From UBA7672 sp047601145 (GTDB taxonomy: Bacteria > Pseudomonadota > Alphaproteobacteria > Caulobacterales > Hyphomonadaceae): DNA of 64,000 bases. The position numbers and the translations under genes were made by a program. The notes under the pieces were generated by a model. The model searched no databases, was not told the DNA's origin, and worked only from the letters and a program-made list of their open reading frames with translations. Location: positions 186,001 through 250,000 of the forward strand of contig JASGJW010000002.1 in assembly GCA_047601145.1 (NCBI GenBank), in the 5' to 3' direction. This document shows positions 58,149 to 64,000 of the stretch, in pieces; position 1 is the first letter of the stretch, and each line of letters starts with the position of its first letter.

Positions 58149-58174
58149 ACAAGTTGCTGAGGGGCAAAGGGAGC

Positions 58175-58206
58175 GCTCCGCACCTTCGGGTGCGGGGCGT
58201 TCTTCT
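58175..58206. terminator. Intrinsic terminator with TTCG tetraloop
   Basis: Stem GCTCCGCACC / GGTGCGGGGC (one G-T pair) with a TTCG loop, followed by GTTCTTCTTTTC. It ends the polysaccharide export operon and lies next to the convergent metC stop at 58209. Confidence 0.9.
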
Positions 58207-58208
58207 TT

Positions 58209-59390
58209 TCAGCCGAGCTGTTTCAGCGCCTGGTCGAGATCGGCGATCAAATCCGACGGATCCTCAAGGCCGACGCTGAGACGGATCAGCGGCCCGCCAT
58301 AAGCCGGCTTCGCCGCAGTGCGCTTGAGTTGCGGGTCGCAGTGGATCGCCAGGCTCTCGAAGCCGCCATACGAAAAGCCCAGGCCGAAGAGTTCGAGCGC
58401 ATCGAGGAAGGCATGCACCTGCTTTGTCGGCGATGGCTTGAGCACGATGCCGAACAGGCCCGACGAACCAGAGAAGTCCCGCTTCCACAGGGCGTGGCCC
58501 GGATCATCTTCAAGCGCCGGATGAAGTACGCGCTGGATAGACGGATGCGTCTTCAGCCAACGCGCCACCTCGAGCGCCGTGGCCTGGTGCTTCTCCATCC
58601 GCATTGCAAGTGATCGCGCGCCGCGCAGCACAGTGTACGCGTCATCCGGCGCGACGTTGATGCCAAGGTCGGCGATCGTTTCCTTCAGGCGCGAGATCAG
58701 CGTCTCGCGGTTGGTGAAGATTGCGCCGTTGAGTGCATCTGCGCCCCCGCTGACATACTTGGTGTTGGCCTGCACGGAGATGTCGAAGCCGAGATCGAGC
58801 GGCCGGTAGAACACGCCGCCGCTCCAGGTGTTGTCCATAACAGTGACGATATTGCGCGGCCTCGCGATTGCGGCGATTGCCGGCGCGTCCATCACTTCGA
58901 ATGTCATCGAGCCGGGACTTTCGGCGAAGATCATCTTGGTGTTCGGGCGGATCAGCTTCTCGATCCCCGCGCCGATGGTCGGGTCGTAGTATTCGGTCTC
59001 GCAACCCCAGCGGCTCATGGTGCGATCGCACCAGCGGCGCGTGGGGCCGTAAACATTGTCGCCGACCAGCACATGGCTGCCAGCTTCGGCGAAGGCGAGG
59101 AAGGGGACAGTGCAGGCGAGAAGGCCGGAAGCGACGAGCGCGCAATGCTCCGCGCCTTCGATCTCGACCAGCGCCTGTTTCAGCGCCTCGTGCGTCGCGG
59201 TGCCGTGGCGGCCATAGGTCCAGCCGCCGGGCTCGAACAGTTTGCTGGCGCTCTCGACGATGACTGTGGAGGCGCGCTGCACGACAGGGTTGACGCCTCC
59301 CTGGGTCAGCTTGCGGTCGCGGCCGGCATGGGTGAGGCGCGTGCCAAGCTTGCGCTTGTTCTTCCCGCCCTTGTCCGAGCCAGCGGCCAT
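58209..59390 (-). CDS. metC: Cystathionine beta-lyase
   Basis: A 393-residue pyridoxal-phosphate enzyme of the Cys/Met metabolism family. It cleaves cystathionine to homocysteine in methionine synthesis. The Schiff-base lysine is Lys211 in NTKYVSGGADA, and FSYGGFESLAI, MDNTWSGGVFYRPL and the YGRHGTATHEALKQAL start are typical of MetC rather than MetB. Three bases separate it from sseA upstream, on the same strand. The pair is inserted between the polysaccharide export operon and the initiating sugar transferase gene and faces the operon's terminator. Confidence 0.93.
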   Translation of the reverse strand: MAAGSDKGGKNKRKLGTRLTHAGRDRKLTQGGVNPVVQRASTVIVESASKLFEPGGWTYGRHGTATHEALKQALVEIEGAEHCALVASGLLACTVPFLAFAEAGSHVLVGDNVYGPTRRWCDRTMSRWGCETEYYDPTIGAGIEKLIRPNTKMIFAESPGSMTFEVMDAPAIAAIARPRNIVTVMDNTWSGGVFYRPLDLGFDISVQANTKYVSGGADALNGAIFTNRETLISRLKETIADLGINVAPDDAYTVLRGARSLAMRMEKHQATALEVARWLKTHPSIQRVLHPALEDDPGHALWKRDFSGSSGLFGIVLKPSPTKQVHAFLDALELFGLGFSYGGFESLAIHCDPQLKRTAAKPAYGGPLIRLSVGLEDPSDLIADLDQALKQLG

Positions 59391-59393
59391 GGC

Positions 59394-60257
59394 TCAGCCC
59401 GTACCGACAGGTGCGCCGCTCTCAGGCTTGCCCCATTCGCTCCACGACGCGTCATAGACCGCGCCATCGTCGTGGCCTGCGATCGATTGCGCCAGCGCGA
59501 GGATCGAAGCGGTGACGCCTGAACCGCACGAGTTGATGATCGGCTTGGACAGATCAACACCCGCCTTCTCGAACACGGCCTTGATGTCGCCTTCGGACTT
59601 CATGCGGCCGTCGGGCGCGATCACTTCGCCGAACGGCACGTTGAGCGAGCCCGGCATATGCCCTTTGCGCAGGCCAGGGCGGGGCTCATCGAGTTCGCCA
59701 CGGAAACGTCCGGCCGAGCGGGCGTCAACGATCTGCGCCGACTTTGCATCGAGCGCGGATTTCACCTGTTCGAGATCGCGCACGAGATCGCGCCGCGGGC
59801 GGGCGGTGAAGTGACGATCAGCGTGGAAGTGCGGTGGCAGGTCCTCGACTGCGCCGCCGGCGGCGCGCCAGGCATTGAAGCCGCCATCAAGCACGGCGAC
59901 ATCGCCATGACCCATCACGCGGAACGTCCACCACACGCGTGCAGACGCGAGGAAGCCGTTCTGGTCGTAGCAGATGATGCGATGACCATCGCCGAGTCCG
60001 AGCTTGCGGACGCGCGAAGAAAACTTCTCCGGCGGCGGCAGCATGTGGGGCAGGGAGGAAGTCGAATCAGCGATGTCGTCGATGTCGAAGAAGCGCGCGC
60101 CTGGAATGTGGTGTGCGTCGTAGACCTGCTTTCCGGTCTGTGGCGAGCCGGGCATGAAGTAGGTGCAGTCGAGCACGCGCACGTCCGGAGCGTTGAGATG
60201 CGACCTCAGCCAGTCGGCGGAGACAATCGGTTTCTCCGGCGTGAAACGGGCGACCAT
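59394..60257 (-). CDS. sseA: 3-mercaptopyruvate sulfurtransferase
   Basis: A 287-residue two-domain rhodanese. The active cysteine is Cys244 in the loop CGSGVT, a loop typical of mercaptopyruvate sulfurtransferases rather than thiosulfate rhodaneses. The N-terminal domain has the inactive HxPGAxFFDID region (HHIPGARFFDID). It transfers sulfur from 3-mercaptopyruvate to thiols or cyanide. It opens a two-gene unit with metC, both in sulfur-amino-acid metabolism; cysK lies 1.7 kb to the right on the same strand. The start ATG 60257 faces a 524-base upstream region shared with the sugar transferase gene. Confidence 0.93.
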   Translation of the reverse strand: MVARFTPEKPIVSADWLRSHLNAPDVRVLDCTYFMPGSPQTGKQVYDAHHIPGARFFDIDDIADSTSSLPHMLPPPEKFSSRVRKLGLGDGHRIICYDQNGFLASARVWWTFRVMGHGDVAVLDGGFNAWRAAGGAVEDLPPHFHADRHFTARPRRDLVRDLEQVKSALDAKSAQIVDARSAGRFRGELDEPRPGLRKGHMPGSLNVPFGEVIAPDGRMKSEGDIKAVFEKAGVDLSKPIINSCGSGVTASILALAQSIAGHDDGAVYDASWSEWGKPESGAPVGTG

Positions 60258-60781
60258 CGTGGCGCCGACTCCGTGGGCTTGAGGACGAGACAGAGGTTCA
60301 CCTAGCCAGAGCTGTCAGCTGGGGCAAGGCGAGGGTCAGGAGAGTTTTTCACGCCCTCCGCCTTCGCCATCGAGCGTCGGTCGGCGCGCCATCTTTCCCT
60401 TACGACAGGAGGGGCTATCTTACTCTTTGTGCGACGCAACAAATTGATGACATCGGTGTCCTGTTGTCGAACACCGTTCCGTTTCCAAAACCGCTGAAAT
60501 GAGTACTGCTTATTCTACTCGCGCGATGCGCGAAGGGGGTTGTTTGCGGTGCAGTAAAGGCGTTGTGTTCGTTAACGGGCTGTTACTTCTCCTGATTCGG
60601 GAAAGTGGGGCCGGATTACTCGCCTGTTGGGGATGATGCAGGCAGTCCGGGCAAACGCAGCACCAATCTGTCGACCCTTGGAGGAAGGGTACGAGAGGCA
60701 GAGTCCGGCCAACAAGAGTTGGTCCGGGGATTGCGTACGTGGTGGGTGTCCGGTTCTGGGGCCGGACTAGGGTGTGTGGCT
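60258..60781. promoter_or_regulatory. Divergent regulatory region of sseA and the sugar transferase
   Basis: 524 bases without a convincing gene. The left part (60258-60600) is AT-richer and should carry both promoters; an inverted repeat CGGTGT/ACACCG with an 11-base spacer lies at about 60456-60478. A frame open from 60605 into the sugar transferase gene has no ribosome-binding site and unusual composition, so it is treated as leader. The right part is described separately. Confidence 0.6.
60605..60781 (+). promoter_or_regulatory. Structured leader of the sugar transferase gene
   Basis: Within about 180 bases there are six alternating TCCGG/CCGGA segments (at about 60611, 60646, 60703, 60722, 60750 and 60762) and three hairpins: ACCCTT/AAGGGT with loop GGAGG, CCGGCCAA/TTGGTCCGG with loop CAAGAG, and GTCCGG/CCGGAC (60749-60768) with an eight-base loop just before the start codon. 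Several of these can pair in more than one way, as expected of a switching RNA leader. It does not match a GEMM c-di-GMP riboswitch apart from one GGGCAAAC string. Confidence 0.5.
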
Positions 60782-61474
60782 ATGAAGAATGGTAGTGGCG
60801 TTGAAGCCGGCCGTTTCGGTACCTGGAACGGCAGTCCTCCTGCAGGCACAATTTACCAGGTCAATTCGAGCGCTCTGAAGCGCGCGATGGACCTCGTTCT
60901 CGCGTTTGCAGCGCTCGCCCTTGCGTCGCCTGTGGTGCTGGCGATCTATGGGGCCCTCAAGATTTTCGACCCCGGTCCGGCGCTGTTCAGCCAGCTGCGC
61001 GTTGGCCGCGATGGCCGAACCTTCACGGTTTACAAATTCCGCACGATGCGCGTGGACGCTCAGGAGCGTCTGGAGCACCTGCTGACGAGCGACCCCAAGG
61101 CCGCCGCCGAATGGGCCGAATTCCAGAAGCTCAAGAATGACCCGCGCGTCACGCTGCTGGGCCGTTTCCTGCGTAAAAGCAGCCTGGATGAGCTTCCCCA
61201 GCTGCTGAATATCGTTCGCGGCGAGATGTCGGTGATCGGGCCTCGCCCGGTCACGTCCGGTGAAATCCACCGGTACGGAGCGGACTATCCCTACTATACG
61301 GCAGTGCGCCCTGGCGTGCTTGGCCTGTGGCAGGTGAAGGGCCGCAACAAGCTGACCTATCCCGAGCGGGTCGCGTACGACGTCCAGTACGTGAAAACGT
61401 GGTCGATCTGGCAGGACATCAAGATCCTGTTCATGGCGATCCCGGTGGTGCTGCTCGGCCTCGGCGCTTACTGA
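60782..61474 (+). CDS. ExoY/PssY-type initiating sugar transferase
   Basis: A 230-residue polyprenyl-phosphate hexose-1-phosphate transferase that loads the first sugar onto undecaprenyl phosphate. One hydrophobic segment (about residues 40-62) precedes the catalytic domain, which has VGRDGRTFTVYKFRTMRVDA, KNDPRVTLLGRFLRKSSLDELPQL (with the Asp-Glu pair) and RPGVLGLWQVKGRN. The ATG at 60782 fits the family start, though the ribosome-binding site is weak. A long structured leader precedes it. It is separated from the export operon by sseA-metC but belongs to the same pathway. A terminator follows. Confidence 0.95.
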   Translation: MKNGSGVEAGRFGTWNGSPPAGTIYQVNSSALKRAMDLVLAFAALALASPVVLAIYGALKIFDPGPALFSQLRVGRDGRTFTVYKFRTMRVDAQERLEHLLTSDPKAAAEWAEFQKLKNDPRVTLLGRFLRKSSLDELPQLLNIVRGEMSVIGPRPVTSGEIHRYGADYPYYTAVRPGVLGLWQVKGRNKLTYPERVAYDVQYVKTWSIWQDIKILFMAIPVVLLGLGAY

Positions 61475-61503
61475 CGGCCATCTCCAGATTGATTTCGTGT
61501 TAA

Positions 61504-61540
61504 GGCGCTGGAACCCGTTCCGGCGCCGACGCATTTCTAT
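61504..61540 (+). terminator. Probable terminator of the sugar transferase gene
   Basis: GGCGCTGGAAC (61504-61514) and GTTCCGGCGCC (61517-61527) pair over eleven positions with one T-G pair and a minimal loop, followed by a modestly T-rich stretch. Confidence 0.65.
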
Positions 61541-61606
61541 TCACAGGCGCGGTTGATCGCCGCGTCCTTTCTAGTGGCATGAAATTCTTCCTATTATTTT
61601 CAATGT

Positions 61607-61645
61607 CGCAGACGCGATTGAAGGATTGTTAAGGCGCAGACGCGA
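61607..61645. repeat. Direct repeat CGCAGACGCGA
   Basis: The eleven-base word CGCAGACGCGA occurs at 61607-61617 and 61635-61645, start-to-start distance 28 bases, in the upstream region of the small membrane gene at 61673. It could be a pair of protein-binding sites. Confidence 0.45.
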
Positions 61646-61672
61646 GGGTCAGGCGTTAATCTACGGGGTGAA

Positions 61673-61930
61673 ATGAATCACGCATCCGCCATTCCGCCCG
61701 GAGGAAAGTTGGGCACGACCCGCAGAGGTTGGACCACTCCCGTAAATCGCTCCAGCGAAACGGATGACTCATGGATACGCGAACCGCGGAACCTCGATCT
61801 CGACGATCTGCCTGATCCGTATGCTGACGAGCCCAAATGGGCGGCATGGAAGGTGACGCTTGGCGTGGTGTTGTTCTGCGCTGCCTTCTGGGGCGGCGTC
61901 TTTTATCTCGCGACACGCCTGCTGGGCTGA
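61673..61930 (+). CDS. Small single-pass membrane protein, unknown
   Basis: An 85-residue protein with an acidic soluble N-terminal part (RNLDLDDLPDPYADEPKWAAW) and one C-terminal membrane helix at about residues 60-82, the helix near the very end as in tail-anchored proteins. GGGGTG upstream of ATG 61673 acts as ribosome-binding site. It has no recognised family. The gene stops two bases before the stop of cysK on the other strand. It has its own upstream region with a direct repeat. Confidence 0.72.
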   Translation: MNHASAIPPGGKLGTTRRGWTTPVNRSSETDDSWIREPRNLDLDDLPDPYADEPKWAAWKVTLGVVLFCAAFWGGVFYLATRLLG

Positions 61931-61932
61931 GC

Positions 61933-62937
61933 CTAGCCTTCATACCAATCAGGAACCGGCAAGCCTTTCTCCTTGAGGAAAGCGCCGTTGTAGAGTTTCG
62001 ACAGGTAGCGGTTGCCGTAGTCGCAAAGCACCGTGACGATCGTCGAGCCCGGCCCGAGCTTCCGCGCCATTTCAATCGCGCCCCTGACGTTGATGCCTGA
62101 CGAGCCGCCCAGGCACATCCCCTCGTTCTTCGTAAGGTCAAACAGCACGCCAAGCGCGTCGGCGTCCTCGATGCGCCAGGCATCGTCAACTTCGACACCC
62201 TGCAGGTTCGCCGTGATCCGCGACTGGCCGATGCCTTCGGTGACTGAGGTGCCTTCGGCCTTCAGCTCGCCGGTCTTGTAATAAGAGAAGAGGGAGGCGC
62301 CCCCGGGGTCGGCCAGGCCGATCTGCACCTTCTTGCTGCGCTCTTTCAGCGCCATCGACACGCCGCCCAGCGTACCGCCCGATCCGACCGAGCAGATGAA
62401 GCCGTCGACCTTGCCGCCTGTCTGTTCCCAGATTTCCGGCCCAGTCGTTTCGTAGTGCGCATTGCGGTTGGCGACATTATCGAACTGGTTGGCCCAGATC
62501 GCGCCCAGCGGTTCGGTCTTCGCCATCTCTTCGGCAAGACGCTGTGAGTATTTCACGTAGTGGTTCGGGTTCGCGTAGGGCACGGCGTCCACTTCGACCA
62601 GCTTGGCGCCAAGCGAGCGGACAGCGTCCTTCTTTTCCTGGCTTTGCGTGCGGGGCATCACGATGACCGTGCGATAGCCAAGGGCATTGCCAACAACCGC
62701 GAGACCAATCCCGGTGTTGCCGGCCGTGCCTTCGACAATTACTCCGCCTGGTTTCAGTCGGCCTGATTTTTCAGCATCGCGGATCATACCCAGCGCGGCG
62801 CGATCCTTCACCGACTGGCCGGGATTCAGGAATTCCGCCTTGCCGAAGATATTGGCCCCGGTCAGCTCTGACGCCTTCCGCAGCTTGATCAGCGGCGTCC
62901 GGCCGATTGCTTCAACGACATTGCCGTAGATCCGCAT
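61933..62937 (-). CDS. cysK: Cysteine synthase A
   Basis: A 334-residue PLP enzyme making cysteine from O-acetylserine and sulfide. The cofactor lysine is Lys44 in NPGQSVKDRAA, with EGTAGNTGIGLAV and the GSGGTLGG phosphate loop, and a C-terminal LGGSSGINVRGA segment. The length is slightly above typical CysK (about 310-325). GAGGGG just upstream fixes ATG 62937. It faces the same sulfur-metabolism theme as sseA-metC but in a separate unit. The divergent ChrR-like gene starts 150 bases upstream. Confidence 0.93.
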   Translation of the reverse strand: MRIYGNVVEAIGRTPLIKLRKASELTGANIFGKAEFLNPGQSVKDRAALGMIRDAEKSGRLKPGGVIVEGTAGNTGIGLAVVGNALGYRTVIVMPRTQSQEKKDAVRSLGAKLVEVDAVPYANPNHYVKYSQRLAEEMAKTEPLGAIWANQFDNVANRNAHYETTGPEIWEQTGGKVDGFICSVGSGGTLGGVSMALKERSKKVQIGLADPGGASLFSYYKTGELKAEGTSVTEGIGQSRITANLQGVEVDDAWRIEDADALGVLFDLTKNEGMCLGGSSGINVRGAIEMARKLGPGSTIVTVLCDYGNRYLSKLYNGAFLKEKGLPVPDWYEG

Positions 62938-63086
62938 GAATACCCCTCGTCCCGGCAAGGCCACCGGGCGCGCTCTATGACCTAGGGAGATTACGGGCGT
63001 GGATCAACCGCGAAGCCCTGATCCGTCCGGGTTTGCCTTGCGTACTCCTTGGAAATCGCAAACCAGGAACCGTTCCGGGATCGGCC

Positions 63087-63686
63087 ATGAGCCTCCACGA
63101 CAACGCCTATGCCGCCTTCATGCTGGACTATGCAGCCGGATCGCTGCCGCCGGCGGAACGGCTGGCGGCGGATCTCCACCGCGCCCTGTCCATGGAAGGC
63201 GGCCGCAACGCTCGCCTGATGGAAGCCCTTGGCGGCGCCATGCTGGAAAAGCTGCCATCTGGCGCGCTGGTCGGGGCAGGTGAGCCCGGCCAGCCCGACA
63301 CGCGGCTCACGCCAACTCACCTCGAACCTTACCTGCGGCGCGATCTTGTCGGCATGAAGTGGCGCACCAGCATCTGGGGCGTGAAGACGGCGCCGTCGGA
63401 TGTGCCCATGACCAGCTTCCTTCGTCTCGATCCTGGCGAGCGCGCGCCTTCACATGGTCACGGCCGCCGTGATGTGACGGTCGTCCTGCGCGGGGCCTAT
63501 GCCGACGACTTCGGCGTCTATGAACGCGGCGACCTCGCCTTCGCCGAGCCCGGCATGCGGCATGCGCCGCGCGCCGTCGGCGGTGAGACGTGCGTATGCC
63601 TCGTTGCAACCGAGGCCGGGCGTCCGATCCGCGGTTTCATCGGGCTTTTCGGGTTGGGCGCTGGCAATCAGAAAGTACTCGCATGA
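63087..63686 (+). CDS. ChrR-like cupin protein lacking the zinc-finger cysteines
   Basis: A 199-residue protein similar in layout to ChrR anti-sigma factors: an N-terminal helical anti-sigma-like domain (YAAFMLDYAAGSLPPAERLAADLH) and a C-terminal cupin (TSFLRLDPGERAPSHGHGRRDVTVVLRG, ERGDLAFAEPGMRHAPRA) with histidine and glutamate ligands. The zinc site HxxxCxxC of true ChrR is replaced by LHRALSMEGG, so zinc-binding there is probably lost. No ECF sigma factor gene is adjacent. A GGGA sequence before ATG 63087 serves as ribosome-binding site. The next gene starts inside its stop (ATGA). Confidence 0.85.
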   Translation: MSLHDNAYAAFMLDYAAGSLPPAERLAADLHRALSMEGGRNARLMEALGGAMLEKLPSGALVGAGEPGQPDTRLTPTHLEPYLRRDLVGMKWRTSIWGVKTAPSDVPMTSFLRLDPGERAPSHGHGRRDVTVVLRGAYADDFGVYERGDLAFAEPGMRHAPRAVGGETCVCLVATEAGRPIRGFIGLFGLGAGNQKVLA

Positions 63687-64000
63687 TGCGTTGGTTGGCG
63701 GGTCTGTTCGCGATCGTGCTTCTTGCGCAGCCTGCTGACGCGCGGCCCTGGCAGCCCGCTGATGGCGAAACGCTGATGTTCGACGTGCTGCGCGACGGCG
63801 GCGCGTTTGGCACGCACAAGGTGACATTCCAGAAGGCCGGCGACGCTCTCACCGTAAAAACGAACGTCGAGCTCAAGGTGGCGCTCGGTCCCGTGACGCT
63901 GTTCGAATACCTGCATGATGTCACCGAGCAGTACGCAGGCGGCAAGCTGGTGTGGGTTGGCTCGCGCACGAAGAACGAAGGCAAGTGGAAAACCCTCTCC
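63683..64000 (+). CDS. DUF6134-like secreted protein (truncated at window edge)
   Basis: The first 106 codons of an exported protein that continues past the right edge. It has a signal peptide (LAGLFAIVLLAQPADA) and strands typical of DUF6134/DUF3108-like periplasmic proteins (LMFDVLRDGGAFGTHKVTF, VELKVALGPVTLFEYLHDVTEQY, SRTKNEGKWK). These beta-rich proteins have no established function. Its ATG at 63683 overlaps the stop of the ChrR-like gene as ATGA, so translation is coupled and the two probably act in the same response. Confidence 0.8.
   Translation, partial: MMRWLAGLFAIVLLAQPADARPWQPADGETLMFDVLRDGGAFGTHKVTFQKAGDALTVKTNVELKVALGPVTLFEYLHDVTEQYAGGKLVWVGSRTKNEGKWKTLS

Noticed and set aside
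60640..60720. Possible GEMM (c-di-GMP-I) riboswitch
   Set aside because: Only the GGGCAAAC string matches; the GGGACGCAAAGCC part and the tetraloop-receptor pairing are missing.

Overview
This 64 kb window is GC-rich chromosomal DNA that reads like an alphaproteobacterium of the Caulobacterales/Hyphomonadaceae type. That is an inference from gene content: a class GN ('marine proteobacterial') sortase with its VIT/VWA target, DUF1194, DUF2059 and YceI proteins, many lipobox proteins, GANTC (CcrM-type) site clustering and a pole-type ParA ATPase. No rRNA, tRNA, CRISPR array, insertion sequence or prophage was recognised. Genes are packed tightly on both strands, often with overlapping starts or stops.

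Layout. 1-17 kb is rich in envelope and proteolysis genes: a truncated lipoprotein, a DUF1194 VWA protein, an MmcQ/YjbR protein whose frame runs without a stop into an M16 peptidase, the sortase and its LPGTA-tailed substrate, a prolyl oligopeptidase lipoprotein, a TPR protein, an aspartate aminotransferase, and a second M16 peptidase lipoprotein. 17-27 kb holds a MerR regulator with its methyltransferase partner, two membrane glycosyltransferases (GT2-GtrA and GT87), a DUF2059 lipoprotein, an SDR oxidoreductase, an FAD-linked oxidase, methionine aminopeptidase and an SPFH protein. 27-32 kb contains a very short lysine/alanine-rich gene, a hairpin-rich spacer, a Sua5-type tRNA modification gene inside an unusual GANTC cluster, and three YceI proteins, one fused to cytochrome b561. 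32-45 kb includes tandem secreted paralogues, a metallo-hydrolase, lepB, a histidine phosphatase, the isoprenoid set xseB-ispA-dxs, a second MmcQ protein, a PerM-type permease and a tandem lipoprotein pair.

45-61.5 kb is an exopolysaccharide locus: PAP2 phosphatase, GT2 and GT-B glycosyltransferases, an O-antigen-ligase-type polymerase, a ParA ATPase with a small overlapping partner gene, a metallophosphatase, a Wza-like export lipoprotein, a beta-barrel protein, a Wzz-BY-kinase and an ExoY-type initiating sugar transferase. The last two are separated by an inserted divergent sseA-metC pair. No flippase is visible in the window. The right end has cysK, a ChrR-like cupin protein and a truncated DUF6134 protein.

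The most unusual items are: (a) the MmcQ-M16 reading-frame continuity with a correctly phased A AAA AAC heptamer; (b) a 24-residue histone-tail-like gene with a strong ribosome-binding site and a structured downstream region; (c) about 19 GANTC sites within 1.3 kb around tsaC; (d) the ParA plus 121-residue partner operon inside the polysaccharide locus; (e) a perfect intercistronic hairpin between the sortase target and the sortase; and (f) a 180-base leader with alternating complementary segments in front of the initiating sugar transferase.
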